A model generated the notes under the pieces. That model worked only from the letters and a program-made list of their open reading frames with translations, had not been told where the DNA came from and did no database searches. DNA of 64,000 bases from Streptococcus parasanguinis (GTDB lineage: Bacteria > Bacillota > Bacilli > Lactobacillales > Streptococcaceae): contig NZ_JAHDAC010000006.1 in the NCBI RefSeq assembly GCF_018499505.1, positions 16,606 to 80,605 of the forward strand, in the 5' to 3' direction. Shown one piece after another: positions 56,072 to 64,000 of the stretch. Every line of letters begins with the position of its first letter. Position 1 is the first letter of the stretch. A program made the translations under genes and the position numbers.

Positions 56072-56073
56072 AG

Positions 56074-56583
56074 ATGTCAGAAACAAAACAAGAAAGTAAT
56101 CTTAGTTTAATCTGGGAGCTTGCGTTGTATATTGTTCTAGTTCTATCAATTGTTGGATTTCCATTTTTGAATGGTCTTTATTATTCGTATTCTGATGATT
56201 CACAGGTTTTTCTATTTCGAAAAAGCAACTCAGTATTTTGGGGGCAAGAATTTAAAGGTGTGGTGAATTCTTACTTTATTATTTCTCTCATACTATTAAT
56301 TGTTTTACCTGTTATAGCCTATTTTATTCATGATTCTTTTGAAAAAAAGGGGTATCCATTTTTGGCTAGCCTGCAATCTTTTTTGATTCACCTATCTTGT
56401 AGTGTTATTCTAATATATGCTGCATTTTCATTAACAATTCAAAAAGTTTATTATAATTTGGGGTTTGGTGTTTATCTTTGTCTGCTAATTTATATGGTTC
56501 ATATGTATAGTGATTTAAAAGATTTAAGAAAAATGATTGAACAACGAAATTCCTTGACTGAAGAGAATCAAGCAACAGAGTAG
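56074..56583 (+). CDS. Unrecognised four-span membrane protein, 169 residues
   Basis: Hydrophobic segments occur at about 15-36, 65-88, 100-122 and 128-146, followed by a charged C-terminal helix (DLKDLRKMIEQRNSLTEENQ). An external loop between spans 1 and 2 holds 'YYSYSDDSQVFLFRKSNSVF'. I recognise no family. The ATG is 2 nt after the previous stop (with AAGGGG before it), indicating coupled translation and a likely partner role. A terminator identical to that after perR follows. Confidence 0.75.
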   Translation: MSETKQESNLSLIWELALYIVLVLSIVGFPFLNGLYYSYSDDSQVFLFRKSNSVFWGQEFKGVVNSYFIISLILLIVLPVIAYFIHDSFEKKGYPFLASLQSFLIHLSCSVILIYAAFSLTIQKVYYNLGFGVYLCLLIYMVHMYSDLKDLRKMIEQRNSLTEENQATE

Positions 56584-56624
56584 CCTGTCTAAGTGAAAGA
56601 AGAAACATTCCTCATTTTCAAACC

Positions 56625-56645
56625 AGAGCCGTCAGGCTCTTTTTT
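56625..56645 (+). terminator. Terminator after the unknown membrane pair (copy 2)
   Basis: AGAGCC (56625-56630), loop GTCA, GGCTCT (56635-56640), then TTTTT. It is identical to the terminator at 54980-55000. Confidence 0.85.
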
Positions 56646-56674
56646 GTGAGAAATTGCACTTTTCTATGGTCGCC

Positions 56675-56700
56675 ACTAGATTTTTCACTGAAAATCTAGT
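56675..56700. promoter_or_regulatory. Inverted repeat in the gpmA promoter region
   Basis: ACTAGATTTT (56675-56684), a 6-nt loop and AAAATCTAGT (56691-56700). TTGCAC (56654-56659) followed after 17 bp by TAGATT (56677-56682) could be the promoter, placing the -10 inside the left arm. The repeat may be an operator. Confidence 0.4.
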
Positions 56701-56755
56701 AGAATAGAATAGATAAACGGGGGGAACCTCGGAGAATAAAAAGGAGATCCATCTA

Positions 56756-57448
56756 ATGGTAAAATTGGTTTTTGCTCGCCACGGTGAGTCTGAATGGAAC
56801 AAAGCTAACCTTTTCACTGGTTGGGCTGATGTTGATTTGTCTGAAAAAGGTACACAACAAGCGATCGACGCTGGTAAATTGATCAAAGAAGCTGGTATCG
56901 AATTTGACCAAGCTTATACTTCAGTATTGAAACGTGCGATCAAAACGACTAACTTGGCTCTTGAAGCTTCTGACCAATTGTGGGTTCCAGTTGAAAAATC
57001 ATGGCGCTTGAACGAACGTCACTACGGTGGTTTGACTGGTAAAAACAAAGCAGAAGCTGCTGAACAATTTGGTGATGAACAAGTTCACATCTGGCGTCGT
57101 TCTTACGATGTATTGCCTCCTGCAATGGACCGTGATGATGAACACTCAGCACACACTGACCGTCGTTATGCTTCACTTGACGATTCAGTGATTCCAGATG
57201 CTGAAAACTTGAAAGTTACTTTGGAACGTGCCCTTCCATTCTGGGAAGATAAAATCGCTCCAGCTCTTAAAGACGGTAAAAACGTATTCGTAGGAGCACA
57301 CGGTAACTCAATCCGTGCTCTTGTAAAACACATCAAACAATTGTCAGACGACGAAATCATGGATGTGGAAATCCCTAACTTCCCACCATTGGTATTCGAA
57401 TTTGACGAAAAATTGAACGTTGTAAAAGAATACTATCTTGGTAAGTAA
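56756..57448 (+). CDS. gpmA: 2,3-bisphosphoglycerate-dependent phosphoglycerate mutase
   Basis: The 230-residue glycolytic enzyme interconverts 3- and 2-phosphoglycerate. The phosphohistidine motif is '[10 protein letters not shown]' near residue 8-16. '[12 protein letters not shown]' and '[11 protein letters not shown]' complete the active site. Codon use is extremely biased, as expected of a very abundant protein. AAGGAG precedes the ATG. It is a single gene with its own terminator. Confidence 0.97.
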   Translation: MVKLVFARHGESEWNKANLFTGWADVDLSEKGTQQAIDAGKLIKEAGIEFDQAYTSVLKRAIKTTNLALEASDQLWVPVEKSWRLNERHYGGLTGKNKAEAAEQFGDEQVHIWRRSYDVLPPAMDRDDEHSAHTDRRYASLDDSVIPDAENLKVTLERALPFWEDKIAPALKDGKNVFVGAHGNSIRALVKHIKQLSDDEIMDVEIPNFPPLVFEFDEKLNVVKEYYLGK

Positions 57449-57475
57449 GATAGCAGGATTCGTTATCAATCATAG

Positions 57476-57500
57476 AAAGCTGACTTCGGTCAGCTTTTTT
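57476..57500 (+). terminator. Terminator after gpmA
   Basis: AAAGCTGAC (57476-57484), tetraloop TTCG, GTCAGCTTT (57489-57497), then TTT. Confidence 0.92.
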
Positions 57501-57553
57501 GCTTGTCTTCCTTAGATCCGAGCTGGTTTTGGGTTTTCAGGGTCCCCTAAAAA

Positions 57554-57562
57554 TGTTATAAT
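57554..57562 (+). promoter_or_regulatory. Extended -10 promoter of metG
   Basis: TG-T-TATAAT spans 57554-57562, 46 nt before the metG ATG. No T-box was seen in this short leader. Confidence 0.6.
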
Positions 57563-57608
57563 AGAGTGTTACTAAATTGGGTTCCATTAGCCCTGAAAGG
57601 AAAAGAAA

Positions 57609-59600
57609 ATGACAAAATCATTCTACATCACAACCCCTATCTATTACCCATCTGGTAAATTGCATATTGGTTCAGCTTATACAACGATCGCCTGTGACGT
57701 CTTGGCGCGTTACAAACGCATGATGAACTACGATGTTTTCTACCTGACTGGTCTTGATGAGCACGGTCAAAAGATCCAGCAAAAAGCAGAAGAAGCTGGG
57801 ATTACGCCGCAAGCTTATGTAGATGGGATGGCCGTTGGAGTGAAAGAACTCTGGCAATTGCTCGATATCTCATACGATAAATTCATCCGTACAACAGACG
57901 ACTACCATGAAGAAGTGGTGGCTCAAGTCTTTGAACGCTTGCTTGCGCAAGACGATATCTACCTGGGTGAGTACTCTGGCTGGTATTCAGTCTCTGATGA
58001 AGAGTTCTTTACAGAAAGCCAATTGGCTGAGGTATTCCGTGATGAGAATGGCAAGGTCATCGGTGGGGTAGCCCCATCAGGCCACGAAGTAGAATGGGTC
58101 TCCGAAGAATCTTACTTCCTTCGCCTCAGCAAATACCAAGACCGTTTGGTTGAATTTTTCAAATCCCAACCGGATTTCATCACGCCAGACGGCCGTCTCA
58201 ATGAAATGTTGAAAAACTTCATCGAGCCAGGTTTGGAAGATTTGGCGGTATCTCGGACAACCTTTACTTGGGGAGTTCCAGTTCCGTCTAATCCAAAACA
58301 CGTGGTCTATGTATGGATTGATGCCCTTCTCAACTACGTGACAGCTCTTGGTTATGGTCAAGAAGATCATGAAAACTTTGATAAGTTCTGGAACGGAACC
58401 GTCTTCCACATGGTCGGAAAAGACATCCTTCGTTTCCACTCCATCTACTGGCCAATCCTTCTCATGATGTTAGATGTTAAATTGCCTGATCGCTTGATTG
58501 CCCATGGTTGGTTTGTCATGAAAGACGGCAAGATGTCTAAGTCTAAAGGAAATGTCATCTACCCAGAAATGTTGGTGGAACGCTTCGGCTTGGACCCACT
58601 CCGTTACTACCTCATGCGTAGCCTTCCAGTTGGTTCTGATGGGACCTTCACACCAGAAGACTACGTGGCTCGTATCAACTATGAATTGGCCAATGACCTT
58701 GGAAACCTCCTCAACCGGACGGTAGCCATGATTAACAAATACTTTGGTGGTCAAGTTCCAGCTTATGTCGAAAATGTCACTGCATTTGATGCTGATTTGG
58801 CTAAGGTAGTTGAAGAAAACATCGCTGAATACCACAAGCAAATGAACGCGGTGGATTATCCACGCGCTTTGGAAGCCGTATGGAACATCATCTCTCGTAC
58901 TAACAAGTACATCGATGAGACAGCGCCTTGGGTCCTCGCTAAAGAAGATGGTGACAAGGAACACTTGGCAGCAGTCATGGCTCACTTGGCAGCTAGCCTT
59001 CGTGTCGTGGCTCACTTGATCCAACCATTCATGATGAACACCTCAAATGCCATCATGGAACAACTTGGCTTGGGCTTGGACTTCGATCTTGAAAACTTGA
59101 CCCTAGCAGGCTTCCCTGAAAATGTCACAGTGGTTGCCAAAGGAACTCCAATCTTCCCACGTCTGGACATGGAAGAAGAAATTGCCTACATCCAATCTCA
59201 AATGAACGCAGGCAAACCACAAGAAAAAGAATGGATCCCAGAAGAAGTGGAACTCAAGTCTGAAAAAGATGAGATCAAATTTGAAGACTTTGACAAGGTT
59301 GAAATCCGTGTAGCAGAAGTCAAAGAAGTGGAACGCGTCGAAGGATCAGACAAATTGCTTCGCTTCCGCCTAGATGCAGGAGATGGCGAAGACCGTCAAA
59401 TCCTCTCTGGTATTGCGAAATTCTATCCAAATGAACAAGAATTGGTCGGCAAGAAACTCCAAATCGTGGCCAACCTCAAACCACGTAAGATGATGAAGAA
59501 ATATGTCAGCCAAGGCATGATTCTTTCTGCAGAACACGGAGATCAATTAACAGTCTTAACTGTTGATCCATCTGTTCCAAATGGAAGCATCATTGGGTAG
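57609..59600 (+). CDS. metG: Methionyl-tRNA synthetase
   Basis: The 663-residue class I synthetase has the HIGH motif in '[16 protein letters not shown]' near residue 19 and KMSKS in '[13 protein letters not shown]' near 310. The connective peptide lacks the CxxC zinc pairs of the E. coli type, so it is the metal-free form common in Gram-positives. A C-terminal tRNA-binding OB domain (about 560-663, [18 protein letters not shown]) is fused. GAAAGGAAAAG precedes the ATG. Confidence 0.97.
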   Translation: MTKSFYITTPIYYPSGKLHIGSAYTTIACDVLARYKRMMNYDVFYLTGLDEHGQKIQQKAEEAGITPQAYVDGMAVGVKELWQLLDISYDKFIRTTDDYHEEVVAQVFERLLAQDDIYLGEYSGWYSVSDEEFFTESQLAEVFRDENGKVIGGVAPSGHEVEWVSEESYFLRLSKYQDRLVEFFKSQPDFITPDGRLNEMLKNFIEPGLEDLAVSRTTFTWGVPVPSNPKHVVYVWIDALLNYVTALGYGQEDHENFDKFWNGTVFHMVGKDILRFHSIYWPILLMMLDVKLPDRLIAHGWFVMKDGKMSKSKGNVIYPEMLVERFGLDPLRYYLMRSLPVGSDGTFTPEDYVARINYELANDLGNLLNRTVAMINKYFGGQVPAYVENVTAFDADLAKVVEENIAEYHKQMNAVDYPRALEAVWNIISRTNKYIDETAPWVLAKEDGDKEHLAAVMAHLAASLRVVAHLIQPFMMNTSNAIMEQLGLGLDFDLENLTLAGFPENVTVVAKGTPIFPRLDMEEEIAYIQSQMNAGKPQEKEWIPEEVELKSEKDEIKFEDFDKVEIRVAEVKEVERVEGSDKLLRFRLDAGDGEDRQILSGIAKFYPNEQELVGKKLQIVANLKPRKMMKKYVSQGMILSAEHGDQLTVLTVDPSVPNGSIIG

Positions 59601-59667
59601 AAAATATTATTCATCCTATATGCAGGTACATTTTTTGAATTCTATCATTTGTAATGAAAAATAGTAA

Positions 59668-61560
59668 ATGTTTGAAAGGAAATTATTTTTGAAAAGACGA
59701 TATATTCGTGGATTCGATGGCCTCAGATCTTTAGGAGTCATATTTGTTATTCTTTACCACATGTTTCCTCAACAGGTAAAAGGCGGCTATCTAGGAGTTG
59801 TTCTATTTTTTGTAGTTTCAGGTTATTTAATAACAGATTTATTGTTACAAGAGTATAAGGAAAATAAACAGATTGATGTAATTGGTTTTTATAGGAGACG
59901 TATAAAAAGACTATATCCGGCTATGATATTCGTTATTCTTGTCACGGGCCTTTATACTTTCTTGTTTCAGTCCAATTTTTTAAACCACTTACGAATGGTA
60001 TTTGTTTCTAGTGTTTTAATGTTTAATAACTGGTGGCAGATTGATAAGGGGGCATCTTATTTTACAAGATTAATGGCAGAAGCTCCATTTAGCCATTTTT
60101 ATAGCTTGGCAATTGAAGCTCAGTTCTATTTAGTCTGGCCAGTTGTCTGTCTGTTTTTAATTCGCAAAGTAAAAGATAGATGGAAAATATTTAGAGCTCT
60201 AGTCCTATTTGCAATCATTTCAGCCTTAGAGATGGCAGTTTTGTACCATTCCAATCAGGATCCGTCAAGAATTTATTATGGAACAGATACACGCTTATTT
60301 AGTATTTTACTGGGGGCTGCCCTTGCATTTATTTGGCCGAGTGATAAAGTTATAGGACTACGGCCCAATGAAAAAGGAAGACGCTTCATTTCTAAATTCT
60401 TTATTGGACTCTTTTCAATTATTTTAGTATTTCTGTTTTTATTACCCGATCGTTCATGGATTACCTATCGAGGAGGTATGTTATTTTTTAGTTTCTGCTC
60501 AATATTACTTGTTGCCTTAGTCGTTTCTCCAAATTTTGGTATTGAAAAATTATTTTCTAATAGATTATTTGATTATATTGGAAAACGTTCATATGGTATA
60601 TATTTGTGGCAAATGCCAGTGTTGGTTTTAATGGAAACTCGATTAGAACATGGGATATTTTACTATTTCTTTTCTTTAGTACTGATCATTGGATTGTCTG
60701 AACTTTCTTTTAGATTTGTTGAAGTACCTTTACGTCGTGTAAATTATTGTAAGCTATTTTGTAAAATAAAAAATGTCATCTCAAAAAATGGCTTTTCAAA
60801 AGATAAAGTTCGAATCTATGCTATGGCTTCTTTAGTAGCCATTTCAATGGCTATCGTATTTCTTTCACCGAATTCAGATAAGGCCCAAAACAAGATCGTG
60901 CAAGATATTAAGTCAAATCAAAAAGTGATTGAAGCTGCAAAAAACAAGAAAATTAAAACTACGAAGCTAATAAAAAACAAAGTTAGTAATGAAGATCTTG
61001 CTCCATATGAAGAATTAGCTAAAAAGTATGATGTGACAACTTATCAACTCTACCAAGCTAGTCAAACCCCTATCCTAGCTATTGGAGACTCAATTTTTAC
61101 TAAGACTTATAATAATCTCTCAGAAGTATTTCCGAATATGGTTATGGATGCTACATTTGGAATTGCACCTGAAGATACTATCTCTCATATTCAGTCTCTT
61201 GTTGAACAACATCCAGATGTTAAAACTGTCATTCTATCGATTGGAACAAATCAAGGAGGACAAGGTGTTCTAAATGAGTCACAAGTATCGCAGATAATGA
61301 AAATTCTTGATGGGAAGAAAGTTTACTGGACAACGATCAATCTTCCAAGTTCGACTTACTGGTGGACGAATCAAGTGAATAAATTACTTGAAGATTCAGC
61401 AAAAAAATATAAAAACTTGACACTAGTACCATGGTATCAGCTATCGGCTCCCCACGATACAGAATGGTTTGAAGCTGATGGTTTCCATCCCAATGAGGTG
61501 GGTGCTATTCAGTATAGTAAGTTGTGGGTTGATAATCTGTTTAAGAATAAGACTCAGTAA
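59668..61560 (+). CDS. OatA-type surface O-acetyltransferase
   Basis: The product has about 630 residues. The N-terminal acyltransferase-3 domain has about ten membrane segments; 'RGFDGLRSLGVIFVILYHMF' carries the conserved His, and 'LGVVLFFVVSGYLITDLLL' follows. The C-terminal SGNH esterase domain has 'AIGDSIF' near residue 472 and 'DGFHPNEVG' near 604. It would O-acetylate peptidoglycan or another surface glycan, giving lysozyme resistance. The start is uncertain: TTG 59689 has AAAGGA 8-9 nt upstream, while ATG 59668 has none. The gene is AT-rich compared with neighbours. Confidence 0.88.
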   Translation: MFERKLFLKRRYIRGFDGLRSLGVIFVILYHMFPQQVKGGYLGVVLFFVVSGYLITDLLLQEYKENKQIDVIGFYRRRIKRLYPAMIFVILVTGLYTFLFQSNFLNHLRMVFVSSVLMFNNWWQIDKGASYFTRLMAEAPFSHFYSLAIEAQFYLVWPVVCLFLIRKVKDRWKIFRALVLFAIISALEMAVLYHSNQDPSRIYYGTDTRLFSILLGAALAFIWPSDKVIGLRPNEKGRRFISKFFIGLFSIILVFLFLLPDRSWITYRGGMLFFSFCSILLVALVVSPNFGIEKLFSNRLFDYIGKRSYGIYLWQMPVLVLMETRLEHGIFYYFFSLVLIIGLSELSFRFVEVPLRRVNYCKLFCKIKNVISKNGFSKDKVRIYAMASLVAISMAIVFLSPNSDKAQNKIVQDIKSNQKVIEAAKNKKIKTTKLIKNKVSNEDLAPYEELAKKYDVTTYQLYQASQTPILAIGDSIFTKTYNNLSEVFPNMVMDATFGIAPEDTISHIQSLVEQHPDVKTVILSIGTNQGGQGVLNESQVSQIMKILDGKKVYWTTINLPSSTYWWTNQVNKLLEDSAKKYKNLTLVPWYQLSAPHDTEWFEADGFHPNEVGAIQYSKLWVDNLFKNKTQ

Positions 61561-61673
61561 AAATGAGAAAAGTTCATTTAAGAACATTCAATAGATTGCT
61601 TGGTTTTTTCATAGAAAGAATTAGTTAGTTTTACTTAAAATAATATTTTAAGTATATTTTCTTATTCCTATTC
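61561..61673. other. Intergenic gap with a perfect palindrome
   Basis: Two converging genes meet here. The clearest structure is a 21-bp perfect palindrome (61633-61642 with 61644-61653). It may form an AT-rich hairpin serving the minus-strand pair or the O-acetyltransferase gene as terminator. No gene was seen. Confidence 0.5.
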
Positions 61674-61880
61674 CTATTCATCTGGCCGGTATTCCAGGAT
61701 ATCTCCTGGCTGGCAGTCGAGTTCTTTGCAGATGGCTTCAAGGGTGGTGAAGCGGATGGCTTTGGCCTTGCCGGTCTTGAGAATGGAGAGGTTAGCTGTC
61801 GTGATGCCGATTTTATCGGCTAGCTCATTGGATTTCATTTTCCGCTTGGCCAGCATGACATCTAGATTGACGATAATCAT
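61674..61880 (-). CDS. YozG-like XRE/Cro helix-turn-helix regulator
   Basis: The 68-residue protein is essentially one HTH: 'MLAKRKMKSNELADKIGITT', 'ANLSILKTGKAKAIRFTTLE' and 'AICKELDCQPGDILEY'. It matches the YozG-like Cro/C1-type group. The upstream gene (10 nt gap) encodes a DUF2975 membrane protein, a very common pairing. The regulator probably controls the pair, and the membrane protein may act as sensor or anti-regulator. Their signal is unknown. Confidence 0.9.
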   Translation of the reverse strand: MIIVNLDVMLAKRKMKSNELADKIGITTANLSILKTGKAKAIRFTTLEAICKELDCQPGDILEYRPDE

Positions 61881-61890
61881 GGCACCCTCC

Positions 61891-62412
61891 TTAAATGGTT
61901 AGCTCATTTTCTTCAGCAATCTCAATACCTCTCTCTAAAATCTTGCCAGAGACCCAGACGATTGGAACGGCAAGGAGAAGCCCTGTGTTAAAGGTAAATT
62001 GGAAAGTGAAGGGAAGGAGATAAGCATTTCCACTGGTTTCAAGTGTGCCAGACATAAAGGACAAGACCAAGAGAATCTTCCAAGCTCGGTTGCAAAGATC
62101 AATGTTGGAGTGAGAAAAGATCTTTTCTTGGTAGAGATTTTGGAGGAAGCTGCGAATGGTGATGAGAAGGTAAATATAGATAGCGCTTGAGGCTAGTGGG
62201 AAGAGCAGCTGCCAGAGAGGTTGTGGATGTTTGGGAAAGAGCTGGATGCCATTCGCATCAAAGGACAAGCGACCTGATTGAATGAGATCTTTGAAAAGGC
62301 CCATGCGGGAAAGCAGATGGACGATCAATGCAGCCACGGTCATAAAGCCACAGAAGTAAATGAAAGCCGTTAAGACTTCAATGACATTTTTTAAGGTTTT
62401 TGAGTTTTTCAT
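61891..62412 (-). CDS. DUF2975 membrane protein
   Basis: The 173-residue protein has four membrane segments (about 10-32, 52-80, 105-125 and 138-158). It matches the DUF2975 family typically encoded just upstream of a YozG-like HTH regulator. AAGGAGG precedes the ATG. A strong promoter on the minus strand and CGATA-type repeats lie upstream. The function is unknown. By analogy with other membrane protein/HTH pairs it may sequester the regulator. Confidence 0.85.
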   Translation of the reverse strand: MKNSKTLKNVIEVLTAFIYFCGFMTVAALIVHLLSRMGLFKDLIQSGRLSFDANGIQLFPKHPQPLWQLLFPLASSAIYIYLLITIRSFLQNLYQEKIFSHSNIDLCNRAWKILLVLSFMSGTLETSGNAYLLPFTFQFTFNTGLLLAVPIVWVSGKILERGIEIAEENELTI

Positions 62413-62449
62413 CGCAAGCCTCCTTGAAGTTTATTTATTTTTCACTTAT

Positions 62450-62477
62450 AGTATACTCCTTATAAAAAATTAGTCAA
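62450..62477 (-). promoter_or_regulatory. Promoter of the DUF2975-YozG pair
   Basis: Minus strand: TTGACT (62477-62472), a 16-bp spacer and TATACT (62455-62450). Confidence 0.75.
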
Positions 62478-62485
62478 TAAAAAAG

Positions 62486-62514
62486 TATCGAAAAACGATA
62501 AAAAAATAACGATA
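62486..62514. promoter_or_regulatory. CGATA repeats, candidate regulator site
   Basis: TATCG (62486-62490), AAAAA and CGATA (62496-62500) form a dyad, and a third CGATA follows at 62510-62514. They lie just upstream of the minus-strand -35 box. They could bind the YozG-like regulator encoded by the pair. Confidence 0.4.
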
Positions 62515-62660
62515 AACAAAATATTGTTTTTGAAAAACAGGTATTCTCTGCTAAAACTAGTCGGTTTAAGCCGGGGAAACCACTACATAGAGGGGAATTT
62601 TACTATACTTTCGATTTAGGGTATACTAGTGTAAAGATCTTATTCCATGGAGGTAGTAAA

Positions 62661-63923
62661 ATGAATCTTAAGTGGAAGAAAAAATACCTGGGGCCGATTT
62701 TGGGGCTTGTCGGAGCAGTTGTTCTGATCGGTGGAGTCTATCTCTACTCTAGTTCCAACATCCAACCAGACCATCAAAAGGAATTTAACCAGACCAGTAA
62801 GAAGGTCACCAAGCCAAAAGAAAAAGCCATTGACCTGAGTGGTGACTATGTCTCTAATGAACGGGATGAAGCCAAAATCGAGAAAAAGGGCAAGTCCTGG
62901 AAGATCGATTACCAAACGGCTGACGGCAAGGTATCCGCTGAATTTAGTACGGACTGGAAGGTCGAAGGGTCTAACAAAGTTTCGACAGGCAAGATGAAAA
63001 AGTCCGATGGCAATACAGACTTTACAGTCACTGTTCGTGTCTTCAAATACAAGACAGATAAGAAGCCTTTGATCACGGTCACCATGTCTGATAAAAATCC
63101 CGACCACGAGATGGTCTTTGCCAATCGAGAGGATTTTTTCAAATCGACAGATCCAAATGATGTCGTCCTTGATGGCAATCTCTCACCGTTTGAAGGTGCT
63201 TATTCTAATGATACCTATGAAAAGGAAATCGCAGATTCCGGTTTTAAACTTTATGGCTATACTCCAGAAGAATATTACCAAAACAAGACCAACGCCTTTC
63301 CAAGTATTGTAAATGGGGAGACTGGCTGGACTTTCTGGAGTGGAGGCACTCGGGCAAGTTACTTGTTCAATAAAGAAAAAGAGCCCAAGAAGCGAAAAGG
63401 TTATTATGAAGTTTATTTCACTGGGGCCAATGCGACTGCGATCCAAGGGCAAGAGCAAACCTTGTACTTGATCCCAGCAGGTGTGACAGGTCCTGATGGA
63501 GTTGCTTCCCAAGAACGTCGGATTCTCTTTGGTGACGTGGCCTACCGTGATTACCATCTAGAGTGGTGGAAAGCCTACCCGCAACCGAAAAAAGAGAAAG
63601 ATTTGGATATTGCGGCCATTAACGGAGGCGACTTCTCAAGCTTAGCTGGAACCTGGCGCAATGGCAAGGGTGCTGAAATCGTCATCCAAGCAGACGGAAA
63701 AGTCAAGGGCCAAGGTAGCCTCAAGGCTGTTGCGGACTCGGATAAGAAGAGCAAGATCCCTTATGTTGAGATGAAGATGGGTGAGACTGGTGCTGCGATT
63801 GGACTTCTGAAAATCGGTTTCCAAAATCCGGATGGAGACCAGTCTGATACCAGCAAGCCACGTCTAGTGGTCACTCAATCTGCAGGCAACTATCCGGCTG
63901 ATCAATATTTTTACCGTCAATAA
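62661..63923 (+). CDS. DUF6287-type membrane-anchored surface protein
   Basis: The 420-residue protein has a basic N-terminus and one membrane segment or uncleaved signal at about 10-29. The remainder is external, Lys/Asp-rich and presumably beta-rich. The C-terminal part 'DLDIAAINGGDFSSLAGTWR', with 'NGKGAEIVIQADGKVKG', matches the streptococcal DUF6287 domain. A similar block 'DLSGDYVSNERDEAKIEKKG' near residue 60 looks like a divergent N-terminal copy. The function is unknown. A TATACT -10 (62622-62627) and GGAGG precede it. The dispersed repeat begins at its stop codon. Confidence 0.75.
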   Translation: MNLKWKKKYLGPILGLVGAVVLIGGVYLYSSSNIQPDHQKEFNQTSKKVTKPKEKAIDLSGDYVSNERDEAKIEKKGKSWKIDYQTADGKVSAEFSTDWKVEGSNKVSTGKMKKSDGNTDFTVTVRVFKYKTDKKPLITVTMSDKNPDHEMVFANREDFFKSTDPNDVVLDGNLSPFEGAYSNDTYEKEIADSGFKLYGYTPEEYYQNKTNAFPSIVNGETGWTFWSGGTRASYLFNKEKEPKKRKGYYEVYFTGANATAIQGQEQTLYLIPAGVTGPDGVASQERRILFGDVAYRDYHLEWWKAYPQPKKEKDLDIAAINGGDFSSLAGTWRNGKGAEIVIQADGKVKGQGSLKAVADSDKKSKIPYVEMKMGETGAAIGLLKIGFQNPDGDQSDTSKPRLVVTQSAGNYPADQYFYRQ

Positions 63924-64000
63924 AAGAGAGTGGGACAGAAATCGGTAATTCGTTAGAATTCGATTTCGTCGTCCCACCTCCGCACAGTTGAGTAGGGCTG
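63923..64000 (+). repeat. Dispersed hairpin repeat (copy 2, cut by the window end)
   Basis: All 78 bases match 7816-7893 without a change. The element starts at the stop codon of the DUF6287 gene and continues beyond the window. As in copy 1, the long hairpin comes first and may act as a 3' mRNA structure or terminator for the upstream gene. Confidence 0.9.

Noticed and set aside
57285..57292. TACGAATA (minus strand), a cin-box octamer
   Set aside because: It lies inside the gpmA coding sequence, far from any minus-strand start. Chance occurrence is likely.
58470..59024. A 184-codon minus-strand frame inside metG
   Set aside because: It is a shadow frame of a well-supported synthetase gene.

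Overview
The window is chromosomal DNA of a Streptococcus, most likely a viridans species of the mitis/sanguinis type. The evidence is the streptococcal gene order: rsfS-methyltransferase-tmcAL; ccdA-thioredoxin-msrAB-two-component system; typA-DUF3165-murD-murG-divIB-ftsA-ftsZ-yggS-sepF-yggT-ylmH-divIVA-ileS; xseA-xseB-ispA-tlyA-argR-recN; degV-hup. It is supported by DUF1797, DUF1827 and DUF5960 proteins, a CtsR-controlled clpE, a competence cin-box and many extended -10 promoters. No rRNA, tRNA, prophage, transposase or CRISPR array was seen. The species cannot be fixed from the sequence alone.

Layout. 1-2200: end of rsfS, a structured leader, a SAM methyltransferase and tmcAL. 2376-2968: a compact yefM-yoeB toxin-antitoxin operon with palindromic operator. 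3122-3838: yebC-type gene. 3891-6658 (minus): an SOS-like cassette of an HdiR/LexA-like self-cleaving repressor, a UmuC-type polymerase, a YolD-like protein and a DUF5960 protein. 6818-10141: asnA, a dispersed hairpin repeat, rsmD-coaD-sepM. 10300-15642: a surface methionine-repair locus (ccdA, a methionine-rich repeat lipoprotein, a thioredoxin-like lipoprotein, membrane-anchored MsrAB, and a response regulator/histidine kinase pair). 15790-17974: yutD, rlmN, vanZ-like. 18010-19586: a Trp T-box and a solitary trpB. 19594-21712: late-competence prepilin peptidase, yqgQ, a cysteine-less rhodanese, an rRNA pseudouridine synthase.

21891-36809 is the typA and division/cell-wall cluster ending in ileS behind an Ile T-box. 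36912-46471 carries small regulators and housekeeping genes (DUF1827, NUDIX, WYL regulator with GyrI-like partner, clpE, DUF1797, folD, HAD phosphatase, nnrD) and an isolated GH32 sucrase. 46707-54067 is the xseAB-ispA-tlyA-argR-recN operon, a phosphatase, degV and hup. 54170-56583 holds two tiny membrane-peptide genes, perR and two unrecognised membrane protein genes bracketed by identical terminators. 56756-64000: gpmA, metG, an OatA-like O-acetyltransferase, a YozG/DUF2975 pair, a DUF6287 protein, and the start of a second copy of the dispersed repeat, truncated by the window end.

The best candidate for something undescribed is the 116-residue lipoprotein at 11037-11387. Its mature part is built of MKKDD-like pentapeptides with 16 methionines in 97 residues. 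It sits inside the operon for electron transfer to a surface methionine sulfoxide reductase. I infer that it is a sacrificial, regenerable oxidant sink, comparable to the methionine-rich MXKDX/MrpX proteins paired with Msr systems in proteobacteria. Other points of note are three genes with apparently leaderless promoters, a cin-box upstream of the toxin-antitoxin operon, and the membrane-protein module between duplicated terminators.
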